From: Pseudochrobactrum kiredjianiae
GTDB lineage: Bacteria; Pseudomonadota; Alphaproteobacteria; Rhizobiales; Rhizobiaceae
Length of the DNA: 64,000 nucleotides
Direction of reading: 5' to 3'
Assembly: GCF_030362795.1 (NCBI RefSeq)
Contig: NZ_JAUCBM010000006.1
Coordinates: forward strand, 1-64,000
A model generated the notes under the pieces. The model was not told the origin of the DNA. It searched no databases and saw only the letters and a program-made list of their open reading frames with translations. The stretch's first letter is position 1, and each line of letters begins with the position of its first letter. Below are positions 1 to 8,986 of this stretch, one piece after another. The translations under genes were made by a program, and so were the position numbers.

Positions 1-132
1 AAAATCTCGTAAACACTAAATCAATCTCTCAATCTTTTCAGTGCCTTACCGATTAGCCAATCTCTCAATCAACCAATCTCAGGGGCGAAGCTCTCTGCCG
101 CTAGCAGCGCCGCCGCCCTCGTTGTTGGCCTC

Positions 133-161
133 ATATAGACCCCACTAACCAAAACTGTCAA
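133..161 (-). promoter_or_regulatory. Strong housekeeping promoter reading out of the left edge
   Basis: On the minus strand there is a TTGACA -35 box (plus 156-161), a 17-bp spacer and a CTATAT -10 box (plus 133-138). This matches the rhizobial housekeeping sigma consensus CTTGAC-N17-CTATAT. The transcript would run left off the window, through a GC-rich leader (about plus 84-125) and then two copies of a GATTGAGAGATTG-like motif. The strong promoter, GC-rich leader and absence of any ORF suggest a stable-RNA (possibly rRNA) operon beyond the edge; that identity is inference. Confidence 0.6.
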
Positions 162-164
162 CAC

Positions 165-746
165 GACAAAACACCTTTTATGGAATTTTTATAACAAAAA
201 ACACAAATTCACAGCCAAACACCCAAATTTACACCAACCAGCATACACCCAACCCCACAATTACAACCAAAACACCTCAAAACTCGCACCACATATATCA
301 AAATAACACCCCAACGCCTTGTTCCGACTCGTAAATTCAGAATCAAGCTTTGAAAGCGCGATTCTCTACCTTACTCATTGCGCGAACCCTGATCGTTTTC
401 TCCATATACCCAGCGCAATTGCGCTCTTCTCACCTCCTTTATATGTCACGCAGGAGCAACCGCACTTGTGACCTCTATATAGAGCGTAATTTTCGCAAGA
501 TTTTATCCCTTGATCACAAACACGCCCTAATCCGACGATAGGCAGACAAACGGCGAAATGAACAGTTCAGCGGCAAGAGTCTTTTCACAGCGAATAATCG
601 TGGAATGATTTCACATAATTCATTTGTCAGCCGAGTTTACATTGACTAAGCCGACACGGGCAGGCAAAACTTTGCTCTCACCTGAAGCAATGCATATTTT
701 GCAGAGTTTTCCGCCACCATTCAGGCGCGGACATATATAATAAGGA
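165..746. other. AT-rich, G-poor non-coding region
   Basis: About 580 bp without a credible gene. Roughly 165-320 is made almost entirely of A, C and T on the plus strand, with very few G. The only ORF of note (350-541, TTG start, 63 codons) has no ribosome site and no recognisable family, so I do not call it. The region probably holds the upstream part of the leftward promoter and the promoter of the M23 peptidase gene. Confidence 0.5.
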
Positions 747-2726
747 ATGGTACTGCACGGCATGAATCAGCAGATCGTGACCAACACCAGTGAACCCGGA
801 GATGAGCCGCCGCTCATCACCGACGGAAGGCGTGGCCCTCCGGACCGGCGTGAGGTTTCTGCACGATGGCTTGCAGGCACCTTCCTGACAGGTATCACTG
901 CTTCCTTATTGATTGGCATTGCGCTATTTGCAGCTCTCGATGGACGTCAGCAATTAGCAACGCCGCCTGAACTTGCCACAAAATCTGAAATGCCCTCGAA
1001 AAATGATGCTCAGGACAGCACCAAGGGCAAGCGTGTTATCGCTACGATTACTAAACAAAAGAGCCGCGACCGTCGCCGCATGGATGTATCCACCATGCAA
1101 AAAGTCGGTGAGCGCGAGGTAATCCGCACCAAACCTTTTGAATATGTGAGGATGGCTTTGGCTGCCGATCATCCGGCAAGCCGCCAATATCCGGCATTTG
1201 ATGCTATGGCTGTTTTCTCTGATGGTGCTAAGCCTCAGGTGCAGCCAGCGGATACCGCACAGATCTACGGCGCTAAGGTTGAGAGTGAAATCAGTCTGCG
1301 CACCATTGATTTTCCCATGACTGCTACAAATTATGATTCCGAATCTGATCTCAGCAGTGATGAAGTTGAAAAAGTTGTCCGCAGCACAGGTCAGTTACTG
1401 ACGGATGGTGATGTGCAGATCGCATCGCTGCATTATGTTGATCCGCTGCGTTTTGGTAGCAGTGACTCTTCTTATACACTGACCCAACCGCTTGGCGTGC
1501 GTATCACGCAAGAGAATGTCAGTATTAGCAATCGTCTAATGGAAGATGAGACCAATAGCGGCTTTTCTGAAGATATTATCCCGTTCCGCTCCGATTCAAA
1601 AATCATCGATGCGCTTAATAAGAGCGGCTATGAAGGGGAAGATGCTGATAATATCGCAGAAGCACTCGCAAAACTGATGAACTCTCCGCGGCTGAAAGCC
1701 GGTAGCGTATTACGCGTAGGCGTTATGTCATCTGAAGCCGAAGATCATATTGTTCGCGTTACACTTTATAGCGGTACAACCCATATTGTCACGGTCGCTC
1801 TTGATGACCAAAAGCAATATGTCCCGTCTGATGAACCGGAAATGACGCCGCTGTTGCAGACCGCCTTTGACGATTCTGCGCCACCGCCAAGCATTCGCGG
1901 TGAGCTGCCGTCCGTTTATGATGCGGTTTATAAAGCAGCTCTTGCTTATGGTATGACCAATGATATGGCGCGTCAGTTGGTAAAAATGCTGGCAAATGAT
2001 GTTGACCTTCAGTCCAAGATTACGCGTTCTGATACGATTGAAGCCTTTTTCTCCCTGCCGGAAGATTCTGACAGTGCCAATGAAGAATCGCAATTGCTCT
2101 ATGTCAGCGCCAATATGGGCGGAGCAACACGAAAATTCTATCGCTATCAGTCGCCGGAAGGTGGCATTGAGTTCTATGATGAGAATGGCCGCAGCGCACA
2201 ACAATTCCTGATCAGAAAACCGGTTCCGAATGGTGTGTTCGGCTCTCCGTTTGGAGGACGCCGCCACCCTATTCTTGGCTATGTTCGTATGCATACCGGT
2301 GTTGACTGGCGTGCGCCGCGCGGCTCCCCTATTCTCGCAGCCGGTAATGGTGTTGTTGAAAAAGCCGGTTGGGCGAATGGTTATGGCAATCAAACCATTA
2401 TCCGTCACGGCAATGGCTATCAAACCAGCTATAACCACCAGAACGCAATTGCTTCCGGCATTACACCCGGCACACGTGTTCGTCAGGGACAGCTGATCGG
2501 TTATGTCGGCTCCACCGGTCTCTCGACCGGTCCGCATCTGCATTATGAAGTCATCGTCAATGGCGCAAAAGTAGATCCGATGCGTATCCGTATGCCACAA
2601 AGCCAGTCCTTGGGCGGAAAGCAGCTGGAAGTCTTTATGCGAGAGCGTAACCGTATTGATCAGCTTCTTGATGGCAAAGGTGATGTGCCTGCCAAAGTTG
2701 CCAATACATCTCAGGCGAAAAGCTAA
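747..2726 (+). CDS. M23-family metallopeptidase, membrane-anchored
   Basis: Predicted periplasmic peptidoglycan endopeptidase of the M23 (lysostaphin/NlpD-like) class. The 659-residue product has a cytoplasmic N-terminus of about 40 residues, one transmembrane helix (about 43-65), a long periplasmic linker with a LysM-like stretch (about 290-330), and a C-terminal M23 domain (about 500-620). The zinc ligands are visible as HTGVD and HLHYE. Domain order and length resemble RgsM of Sinorhizobium, linked to polar growth; that match is from memory. ATG at 747 has AAGG almost touching it, and ATG at 762 has the same AAGG rather far away, so the start is uncertain by five codons. The gene is followed directly by a hairpin terminator. 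Confidence 0.9.
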   Translation: MVLHGMNQQIVTNTSEPGDEPPLITDGRRGPPDRREVSARWLAGTFLTGITASLLIGIALFAALDGRQQLATPPELATKSEMPSKNDAQDSTKGKRVIATITKQKSRDRRRMDVSTMQKVGEREVIRTKPFEYVRMALAADHPASRQYPAFDAMAVFSDGAKPQVQPADTAQIYGAKVESEISLRTIDFPMTATNYDSESDLSSDEVEKVVRSTGQLLTDGDVQIASLHYVDPLRFGSSDSSYTLTQPLGVRITQENVSISNRLMEDETNSGFSEDIIPFRSDSKIIDALNKSGYEGEDADNIAEALAKLMNSPRLKAGSVLRVGVMSSEAEDHIVRVTLYSGTTHIVTVALDDQKQYVPSDEPEMTPLLQTAFDDSAPPPSIRGELPSVYDAVYKAALAYGMTNDMARQLVKMLANDVDLQSKITRSDTIEAFFSLPEDSDSANEESQLLYVSANMGGATRKFYRYQSPEGGIEFYDENGRSAQQFLIRKPVPNGVFGSPFGGRRHPILGYVRMHTGVDWRAPRGSPILAAGNGVVEKAGWANGYGNQTIIRHGNGYQTSYNHQNAIASGITPGTRVRQGQLIGYVGSTGLSTGPHLHYEVIVNGAKVDPMRIRMPQSQSLGGKQLEVFMRERNRIDQLLDGKGDVPAKVANTSQAKS

Positions 2727-2729
2727 TAA

Positions 2730-2757
2730 AAAAAGCGGCTATTTTAGCCGCTTTTTT
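2730..2757 (+). terminator. Rho-independent terminator of the M23 gene
   Basis: AGCGGCTA/TAGCCGCT stem with a 3-nt loop, flanked by A and T runs, directly after the stop codon. The flanking runs on both sides would let it work in both directions between the convergent genes. Confidence 0.85.
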
Positions 2758-2822
2758 AGAGCATAATTTAAAAGCGTTAGCGCGACTTTGATATGTGCCA
2801 AATTTGGCACAAGGCACTCTAA
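2756..2822. repeat. Partial copy of dispersed palindromic repeat (family A)
   Basis: Begins TTAGAGCATAATT and ends CACTCTAA, with an inner TGTGCCAAATTTGGCACA palindrome. It is a shortened version of the ~105-bp element seen at 4467, 11065, 19654 and 51559. It overlaps the last codons and stop of the L,D-transpeptidase gene. Confidence 0.7.
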
Positions 2823-4237
2823 TCTGTAAACTCGACGGTTACACCCGCTTTCACCAGTTTGGCCAGTTCTTCCGCATCCCAATTGGCGAGGCGGATACAG
2901 CCATGACTGGCGGTTTTACCAATACGGGACGGATCGGGGGTCCCGTGAATACCATAAGTTGGTTTGGACAAAGCAATCCACACAGTACCCACTGGTCCGT
3001 TAGGCCCCGGCGGCACAATCAGCACCTTGTCATTATTACCCTGCTTGAAATTGATCTTCGGATTATAGGTATAATTCGGATTGGTTGCGATCCGCTCAAC
3101 GGTCACAAGACCGGATGGCGAAGGATTATCCGCCGAACCGATGGTCGAAGGATAGGCCACAACCAGTTTGCCGGTTGCATCATAGCCACGCACTTGTTTC
3201 CGCGCTTTATCCGCAATAATTTTAGCAACAGGCGACCGTTTCTGCTTACCCAGATTAGGCACACGGATTACCTCGCCCGGCTGACGAAAACTGATACCAG
3301 GATTGATTTCCTGCAGATAAGTTTCATCAATATGGAATTTTTCGCCCAACATTTCACGCGGTGAAACATAGGCCATTTCCGGCAGTTTCGCTTTCTCGGC
3401 ATAATCATTCGGCACCGAGGCCAGATAAAAACGCCCGATGTCCGAGTTGGTAAGCGTATATTCCGTGAAAGCAGGTCCGCCTGTTGATTCCAGCAGCATA
3501 TTATTTTGCGCTTCGTCCGCAGGATTCAGGGTCGTGCCCGTCATTTCAAGATAGGCAGCGGCAGCTTTATCGACGTTACCACCAGCTTTACCGTCAATCA
3601 CACCCGGTGATGTGCCGATACGATCCAGCAAAATCTGATAAGATGCCATTTTGGTTTTGGCGCCCTGCCCTTTTGGCATGATAACCGATGGCGTCGGTGT
3701 TCCCTGTATGCCGCCGGAACCCGTAGATTGGCCATAAGGGTCTTCGATTGCAGGTCGATAATCATTATTATCCGGTGAAGGTGCAGTGCCGACATCCGGC
3801 AATGTTGAGCGATCAATCGCAGCATTGTTCACGCCCGAACCTCGCGGTGCTGCGGGAAAATAATCCACACCTGCATTATCCGGCACATTGGCGAAGCCAT
3901 CATAGGGCGCACCACCATCGACAGGGCCATTCAATGTCCAGTTGTCATTATTATTCGGCTGCTGTGGCGGGCGTTGCGGATATCCGCCCGGTTGCTCCTG
4001 AATACGCAGAATTTTACCCTGATGATCCATAGTCACCTGCCGCCCTGAAGCGTCAATATAGACCCGCACAGTATTATCCTGAAAAATCACTTCTCCCGGA
4101 TCATAAAGCTGCGCCATCAAAACCGGCTGTTCGTCACCTGATCCGGCAGCATAAGCAGGCGCAATTGTCAGACTTGTCAGCGCTGTGACCGGCAGCCCGA
4201 GATAAGTCTTCCAAAACATTCCCCGCATTTTATGCAT
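2819..4237 (-). CDS. L,D-transpeptidase (YkuD family)
   Basis: Periplasmic enzyme that forms 3-3 peptidoglycan cross-links or attaches proteins to the wall. The 472-residue product has an N-terminal signal peptide (hydrophobic to about residue 30, APAYAA end), a proline/asparagine-rich linker, a peptidoglycan-binding-like segment (about 200-240), a LysM-like segment (about 290-330), and a C-terminal YkuD domain with the catalytic HGTP and SHGCIRL motifs, Cys being the nucleophile. Rhizobiales carry many such enzymes and depend on L,D cross-links. ATG at 4237 has AAAGGTG upstream. It is convergent with the M23 gene, and its stop codon falls in a repeat element. Confidence 0.93.
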   Translation of the reverse strand: MHKMRGMFWKTYLGLPVTALTSLTIAPAYAAGSGDEQPVLMAQLYDPGEVIFQDNTVRVYIDASGRQVTMDHQGKILRIQEQPGGYPQRPPQQPNNNDNWTLNGPVDGGAPYDGFANVPDNAGVDYFPAAPRGSGVNNAAIDRSTLPDVGTAPSPDNNDYRPAIEDPYGQSTGSGGIQGTPTPSVIMPKGQGAKTKMASYQILLDRIGTSPGVIDGKAGGNVDKAAAAYLEMTGTTLNPADEAQNNMLLESTGGPAFTEYTLTNSDIGRFYLASVPNDYAEKAKLPEMAYVSPREMLGEKFHIDETYLQEINPGISFRQPGEVIRVPNLGKQKRSPVAKIIADKARKQVRGYDATGKLVVAYPSTIGSADNPSPSGLVTVERIATNPNYTYNPKINFKQGNNDKVLIVPPGPNGPVGTVWIALSKPTYGIHGTPDPSRIGKTASHGCIRLANWDAEELAKLVKAGVTVEFTD

Positions 4238-4384
4238 ACCACACCTTTAAAAATCCAAATCACTGTCGCTTCAGCCGGTTCCCCGACCAGACATGCTCTA
4301 ATCTCAGATCAGGCCATTTTTATGGTTAATAACTTAACTACACATGAAGAAGATACCGTCACAAAGATATTTTTTCATGCAATG

Positions 4385-4416
4385 AAAAGGCGGCGCTGTC
4401 TTTCGACAACGCCGCC
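4385..4416 (-). terminator. Terminator downstream of clpB
   Basis: A 12-bp GGCGGCG-type stem with one mismatch and a 4-nt loop, followed on the minus strand by TTTT. It lies about 170 bp after the clpB stop, beyond the repeat element. Confidence 0.7.
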
Positions 4417-4466
4417 TTGTTTCAAATGCGTACGACTGATTTATTTCAGAAATCAGTTATTTAGCA

Positions 4467-4571
4467 TTAGAGCGCCGTGCGCCCTCTTGGGTGAACAAAG
4501 CTTGCTCTAACATTTATATTTACAGCATAATTTTACCTTAAACTGGCTCAAGTTTAAGGAATTAAGCTGTA
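4467..4571. repeat. Dispersed palindromic repeat (family A), full length
   Basis: 105 bp made of two adjacent palindromes: TTAGAGCGCCGTGCG...GCTCTAA and TACAGCATAATTTTACC...GCTGTA, the second containing CTTAAACT/AGTTTAAG arms. The same bipartite layout occurs at 11065, 19654 and 51559. It lies between clpB and its terminator. Confidence 0.8.
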
Positions 4572-4587
4572 GCTGGAAAATTCAGCT

Positions 4588-7167
4588 TTATTGCTTTGGC
4601 TGAAAGACCAGACGATCTGATCCGGCAGAAATATCCACCACCGAGCCATCAAGGATTTCACCGCCGAGAATTTTCTCAGCAAGCGGATCCTGTACCTGTT
4701 TCTGGATCACCCGTTTCAGAGGACGGGCACCATAAGCAGGATCATAGCCCTTATCAGCAAGCCAGTTACGGGCATCGCTTTCAACTTCCAGCGTGATCTT
4801 GCGATCAGTCAGCAGATTTTGCAGTCTGCCCAGCTGAATATCGACAATCGCACCCATTTCCGAACGACGCAGACGATGGAACAGAATGATCTCATCCACA
4901 CGGTTGAGAAATTCCGGACGGAACGATGAACGCACAACGCCCATCACTTCTTCACGAACACTGTCCACATCCTGATCTTCATTCAGTGCAACCAGATATT
5001 CCGCACCAAGATTGGACGTCATAATAATCAGCGTATTGCGGAAATCCACAGTACGCCCCTGACCATCGGTCAGACGACCATCATCCAGCACCTGCAACAG
5101 CACGTTAAAGACATCCGGATGCGCCTTCTCAATCTCGTCGAACAGGATCACCTGATACGGACGACGACGCACAGCTTCTGTCAGCACACCACCTTCTTCA
5201 TAACCGACATAGCCCGGAGGGGCACCGATCAGACGGGAAACCGAGTGTTTCTCCATGAATTCGGACATATCAATCCGCACCATGGCTGTTTCATCGGAAA
5301 ACAGGAATGTGGCCAAAGCTTTGGTCAGTTCTGTTTTACCAACACCAGTCGGGCCTAAGAAGATGAACGAGCCGATCGGACGGTTCGGATCCTGAAGACC
5401 GGCACGGGCACGACGCACCGCACGCGATACTGCCTGCACTGCTTCACCCTGACCGATCACCCGTTTACCGAGTTCGTCTTCCATACGAAGCAGTTTTTCC
5501 CGTTCGCCTTCCAGCATCCGGTCAACCGGAATACCGGTCCAGCGGGAAATGATCTGCGCAATATGATCCGGCGACACAGTTTCTTCCAGCATTGTGCCGG
5601 TATTTTCCTGTGCTTCCGCATCGCTCAGCTGTTTTTCCAGCTGCGGGATCGTACCATAGGCCAGCTCACCGGCTTTCTGGAACTCACCATTACGCTGGGC
5701 AGTTGCCAAAGCATTGCGCGCATCTTCAAGCTGCTTTTTCAGATCTGCTGCATGGCCGAGTTTCTGCTTTTCTGCCTGCCATTTGGCAGTCAGCTCAGCG
5801 GATTCTTCTTCCAGATCAGTCAGTTCTTTTTCAAGACGCTGCAAGCGATCTTTCGATGCCGTATCAGTTTCCAGCTTCAGTGCTTCACGCTCGATTTTGA
5901 GCTGCATCACACGACGATCCATCTCATCCAGCTCTTCCGGTTTGGAATCCACCTGCATACGCAAACGCGCAGCCGCTTCATCCACAAGGTCAATCGCCTT
6001 ATCCGGCAGGAAACGATCTGTAATGTAACGGTTCGACAAGCTTGCTGCCGAGACCAAAGCCGAGTCCGAAATACGCACTTTATGATGCTGCTCGTATTTT
6101 TCCTTCAAACCGCGCAGGATCGAGATTGTATCTTCAATAGTCGGTTCATTGACGAATACCGGCTGGAAACGACGGGCAAGCGCCGCATCTTTTTCAACAT
6201 ATTTACGGTATTCTTCCAATGTTGTTGCGCCAACACAATGCAACTCACCACGCGCAAGCGCAGGCTTGAGCAGGTTGGACGCATCCATCGCACCATCAGA
6301 TTTACCGGCACCAACCAAGGTGTGCATTTCGTCGATGAACAAGATGATTTCGCCTGCTGCGGATTCCACCTCAGTCAGCACGGATTTCAGCCGTTCTTCA
6401 AACTCACCGCGATATTTCGCACCGGCAATCAGCGCACCCATATCAAGCGCCATCAATCGCTTGTCTTTCAGCGATTCAGGCACATCACCATTGATGATGC
6501 GCAGTGCCAGACCTTCAGCGATCGCAGTTTTACCCACGCCCGGCTCACCGATCAGCACCGGATTATTTTTGGTACGGCGTGACAGAACCTGAATGGTACG
6601 GCGGATTTCATCATCACGGCCGATCACAGGATCCAGCTTGCCGGAGCGTGCATCTTCTGTCAGATCACGGGCATATTTTTTCAACGCTTCGAAATTGGCT
6701 TCAGCAGAAGCACTGTCGGCAGTCCGGCCTTTACGCATCTGATTAATCACCTCATTCAGAGCCTTCGGCGTTACCCCCGCCTTGGACAGAATTTCATAAG
6801 TTTTGGCGCTTTTTTCCATCGTGAAAGCAGTAAGCAAACGCTCAACCGTGACATAGCTGTCACCGGCTTTGGTCGCCAGTTCTTCTGCAGTGGTCAGAAT
6901 TTTTGCAAGCGGCTGCGCCAGATAAAGCTGCCCGTTACCACCGGTTACTTTCGGCAGTGCAGCAAGGGCGCTTTGAAGTGCGAGTTTAATATCAGGTATG
7001 CGACCGCCAGCCCGTTCGATCAGACCGGAGGCCAGACCTTCTTCATCATCCACCAAGACTTTAAGCAGATGTTCAGGGGCAAATTGCTGATTATCCGAAT
7101 TTAACGCAAAGCTCTGCGCAGACTGGATAAAACCCTGTACGCGTTCGCTGTATTTCTCAATATTCAT
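4588..7167 (-). CDS. clpB: ATP-dependent disaggregase ClpB
   Basis: Hsp100 chaperone that, with DnaK, pulls proteins out of aggregates after heat stress. The 859-residue product has the full ClpB layout: N-terminal Clp repeats, first AAA+ module with Walker A GEPGVGKT (about residue 205), a long coiled-coil middle domain (about 400-530, rich in Glu/Lys/Leu heptads), second AAA+ module with GPTGVGKT (about 607), and the C-terminal D2-small domain. The coiled-coil middle domain separates it from ClpA/ClpC. ATG at 7167 has a clear AAGGAG. A heat-shock-type promoter lies about 130 bp upstream, and rpoH itself is in this window at 53637. Confidence 0.98.
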   Translation of the reverse strand: MNIEKYSERVQGFIQSAQSFALNSDNQQFAPEHLLKVLVDDEEGLASGLIERAGGRIPDIKLALQSALAALPKVTGGNGQLYLAQPLAKILTTAEELATKAGDSYVTVERLLTAFTMEKSAKTYEILSKAGVTPKALNEVINQMRKGRTADSASAEANFEALKKYARDLTEDARSGKLDPVIGRDDEIRRTIQVLSRRTKNNPVLIGEPGVGKTAIAEGLALRIINGDVPESLKDKRLMALDMGALIAGAKYRGEFEERLKSVLTEVESAAGEIILFIDEMHTLVGAGKSDGAMDASNLLKPALARGELHCVGATTLEEYRKYVEKDAALARRFQPVFVNEPTIEDTISILRGLKEKYEQHHKVRISDSALVSAASLSNRYITDRFLPDKAIDLVDEAAARLRMQVDSKPEELDEMDRRVMQLKIEREALKLETDTASKDRLQRLEKELTDLEEESAELTAKWQAEKQKLGHAADLKKQLEDARNALATAQRNGEFQKAGELAYGTIPQLEKQLSDAEAQENTGTMLEETVSPDHIAQIISRWTGIPVDRMLEGEREKLLRMEDELGKRVIGQGEAVQAVSRAVRRARAGLQDPNRPIGSFIFLGPTGVGKTELTKALATFLFSDETAMVRIDMSEFMEKHSVSRLIGAPPGYVGYEEGGVLTEAVRRRPYQVILFDEIEKAHPDVFNVLLQVLDDGRLTDGQGRTVDFRNTLIIMTSNLGAEYLVALNEDQDVDSVREEVMGVVRSSFRPEFLNRVDEIILFHRLRRSEMGAIVDIQLGRLQNLLTDRKITLEVESDARNWLADKGYDPAYGARPLKRVIQKQVQDPLAEKILGGEILDGSVVDISAGSDRLVFQPKQ

Positions 7168-7302
7168 AATGTCTCCTTTTCGCCTCCCGACCCGTTATGG
7201 CATCGGAAGATCGTGGGTGACGGCTCCCCCTTAAAGGCAGGAACCTTGTAAAACAGATTTTGGATGAAGGAACTGAATGCTCCGGCACCCTGTCTGAAAT
7301 TG

Positions 7303-7331
7303 ATATGGGGCGATAGCCCTGTACCTGCAAG
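7303..7331 (-). promoter_or_regulatory. Sigma-32 (RpoH) type promoter of clpB
   Basis: On the minus strand: CTTGCAG, a 14-bp spacer, then CCCCATAT. This is close to the sigma-32 pattern CTTGnnn-N14-CCCCATnT. The boxes are at plus 7325-7331 and about 7303-7310. It predicts a ~130-nt leader before clpB, a classical RpoH target. Confidence 0.7.
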
Positions 7332-7500
7332 GGGTTGAAACAAATACCTGAAAATTATTATTTCATACCAAAACCCTTTGAGTATGGCTCATGGGGTTTT
7401 GGTTAAGCCCGAGTGGCGATTGAACTGTTTCAAGGCTTGGATAGCGTTAGCATCTTAAGCCGCCTTGGTCTCAGCAGAGACAGGCTACCGCCTGCACATA
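7332..7500. other. Intergenic, nothing recognised
   Basis: Between the clpB promoter and the DUF4167 terminator. A GCCCGAGTGGCG string at about 7408 looks like the start of a tRNA-Leu but no matching acceptor strand or anticodon arm follows. I see no gene here. Confidence 0.4.
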
Positions 7501-7530
7501 AAAAAACCGGCGGTAAACCGCCGGTTTTTA
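7501..7530 (-). terminator. Terminator of the DUF4167 gene
   Basis: AAAAACCGGCGG stem, TAAA loop, CCGCCGGTTTTT. Perfect inverted repeat with A/T flanks 22 bp after the stop codon; symmetrical, so active in both directions. Confidence 0.88.
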
Positions 7531-7551
7531 AATCAAACAAAGTGCAACAGA

Positions 7552-8523
7552 TTACTCAGTTTCAGCCAAAGCTGTATCCTGATCCTGCGTTTCCGCATCT
7601 GCTTTCGGTGCGCGGGTCGTGCGGCGCGGACGCAATACACGACGGGTACGCGGTGCTGCTTCTTCATCAGTCGAAACAGTATCGACAGCTGCATCCTGCT
7701 TCACATCCGCTACCGGAGCAGCATCGCTTTCCTTCACAACCGGTGCTGCGGCACGCGGGCGGCGACGCACAACTGGCGCTTCCGCAACTTCGCTCACAGC
7801 AGCAACAACAGGCTCCGCATAGGTTGACGTTACAACCGGTTTTGCTGCCGGCTGATTGTCCGGCTGTACTGCAGGCTGTTCATAAGGAACCTGCGGTGCA
7901 GCAACAGCAACTTCCTGCCCCTGCTCAGCGCCATATTCAGGGCGCTGATGACGGCGCGGACGCTGCATACGACCCTGCCTGTCATTGTTACGGTCATTAT
8001 TACGATCGTTGCGGTCGTTACGATCATTACGATCATTACGGTCGCCACGGTCCTGACGATTATTCTGCTGACGGTTATTGCGACCGGAAGAACGGGAATT
8101 TTCTTCGCCATACATCACTTCAGCAGGTGTGCCTTCGATAACAGGCTGCGGGCCGCTGCCGTCATAGACTTCCTGATGCGACACGGACTGGCCGGAATGA
8201 CCCTGCTCCATTGTATCGTCATCATCATAGTCATCATCAAAGCCTTCATCCCGCTGTACCGGCACAGGGTTTTGAGCCTGCGCTGCCAGAATGATACGGT
8301 TATAATGCTCTGCGTGCTGCAAATAATTCTCTGCAATAACCCGGTCGCCGGTTGCCTGTGCATCGCGAGCCAGAGTTGTATATTTTTCGGCAATATGCTG
8401 CGCATTGCCCCTGATTTTTACATCAGGTCCGTTACTTTCGTAATTACGGGAAAGAGGATTAGGGCCCTTACGGTTATTATTCCCCCGTCCACGCATGCGC
8501 CTGTTCTGCTGTGCTGGCCTCAT
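7552..8523 (-). CDS. DUF4167 domain protein
   Basis: Protein of unknown function conserved across Rhizobiales; often described as RNA-binding-like because of its basic, disordered make-up. 323 residues. The N-terminal DUF4167 domain (about 1-85) has the typical GPNPLSRNYESNGPDVKIRG and AENYLQHAEHY segments. It is followed by a highly charged, disordered tail with an Arg-Asn-Asp tandem repeat (about 160-190) and Ala/Val/Arg-rich stretches. I prefer ATG 8523 to ATG 8529: it gives the MRPxQQN start of homologues and the AAGAG upstream sits at 6 nt. Function unknown. Confidence 0.88.
   Translation of the reverse strand: MRPAQQNRRMRGRGNNNRKGPNPLSRNYESNGPDVKIRGNAQHIAEKYTTLARDAQATGDRVIAENYLQHAEHYNRIILAAQAQNPVPVQRDEGFDDDYDDDDTMEQGHSGQSVSHQEVYDGSGPQPVIEGTPAEVMYGEENSRSSGRNNRQQNNRQDRGDRNDRNDRNDRNDRNNDRNNDRQGRMQRPRRHQRPEYGAEQGQEVAVAAPQVPYEQPAVQPDNQPAAKPVVTSTYAEPVVAAVSEVAEAPVVRRRPRAAAPVVKESDAAPVADVKQDAAVDTVSTDEEAAPRTRRVLRPRRTTRAPKADAETQDQDTALAETE
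7980..8044. repeat. 9-bp tandem repeat in the DUF4167 gene
   Basis: About seven imperfect copies of a CGTTACGAT/CATTACGAT unit, encoding (Arg-Asn-Asp)n. Copy number is likely to vary between strains by slippage. Confidence 0.75.
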
Positions 8524-8986
8524 ACTCATCTCTTTTCAGATTAGGGGCGAAGAAATCATTTCAGCTGAAAGAGCTGATGGACTTCATAACGACAATAACA
8601 AAAAGTGCGCCCCGCACTTTCAGCATATAATTTTGTTTAAGTTTTGTGCTGCCGTGTCAGCAACTCCGCAAAGGAGGTCGGTTAAAAAACCACCGGACAG
8701 CAGCTGATTAAGATGTGTGAATCGCTCTTATAATTTCGTACCAACCGATACGTTTTCATCAAGATACAATTTCAAACATATAACTTCAGGCTGACAACTC
8801 TGTCCGACATACTAGCGCATAAGTCTTTAAATCGCTACCGGTTCAAAGATTAAATTATGCGTTCGTCCGAATTGTTACTGCATCTTTCATCCATCATCGA
8901 GGAGACACGAAGCAGCAGCGGTGACAGGAAATTAGACATGTTTGCCGTAAATTCCAAGTCTTTTTTGATCATATTAAACATTAAAG
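8524..8986. other. Intergenic, nothing convincing
   Basis: 460 bp between prmC and the DUF4167 gene. A 64-codon plus-strand ORF at 8857-9051 overlaps the prmC 3' end and has no family resemblance. A small GGTTAAAAAACC dyad is present at about 8679. The DUF4167 promoter must lie here, but I cannot place it. Confidence 0.4.

Noticed and set aside
350-541. 63-codon ORF near the left edge
   Set aside because: TTG start, no ribosome site, no recognisable domain.
5563-6582. 339-codon plus-strand ORF inside clpB
   Set aside because: Antisense shadow of clpB; Cys/His/Phe-rich composition, no ribosome site, no family.
7408-7500. tRNA-Leu-like 5' end (GCCCGAGTGGCG)
   Set aside because: No pairing acceptor strand, anticodon arm or T-arm follows.
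7980-8044. Tandem repeats as a possible CRISPR array
   Set aside because: Units are 9 bp, without spacers, and in frame within a coding sequence.
7413-8141. 242-codon plus-strand ORF over the DUF4167 gene
   Set aside because: Runs through a terminator and antisense to a well-supported gene; low-complexity His/Gln/Tyr product.
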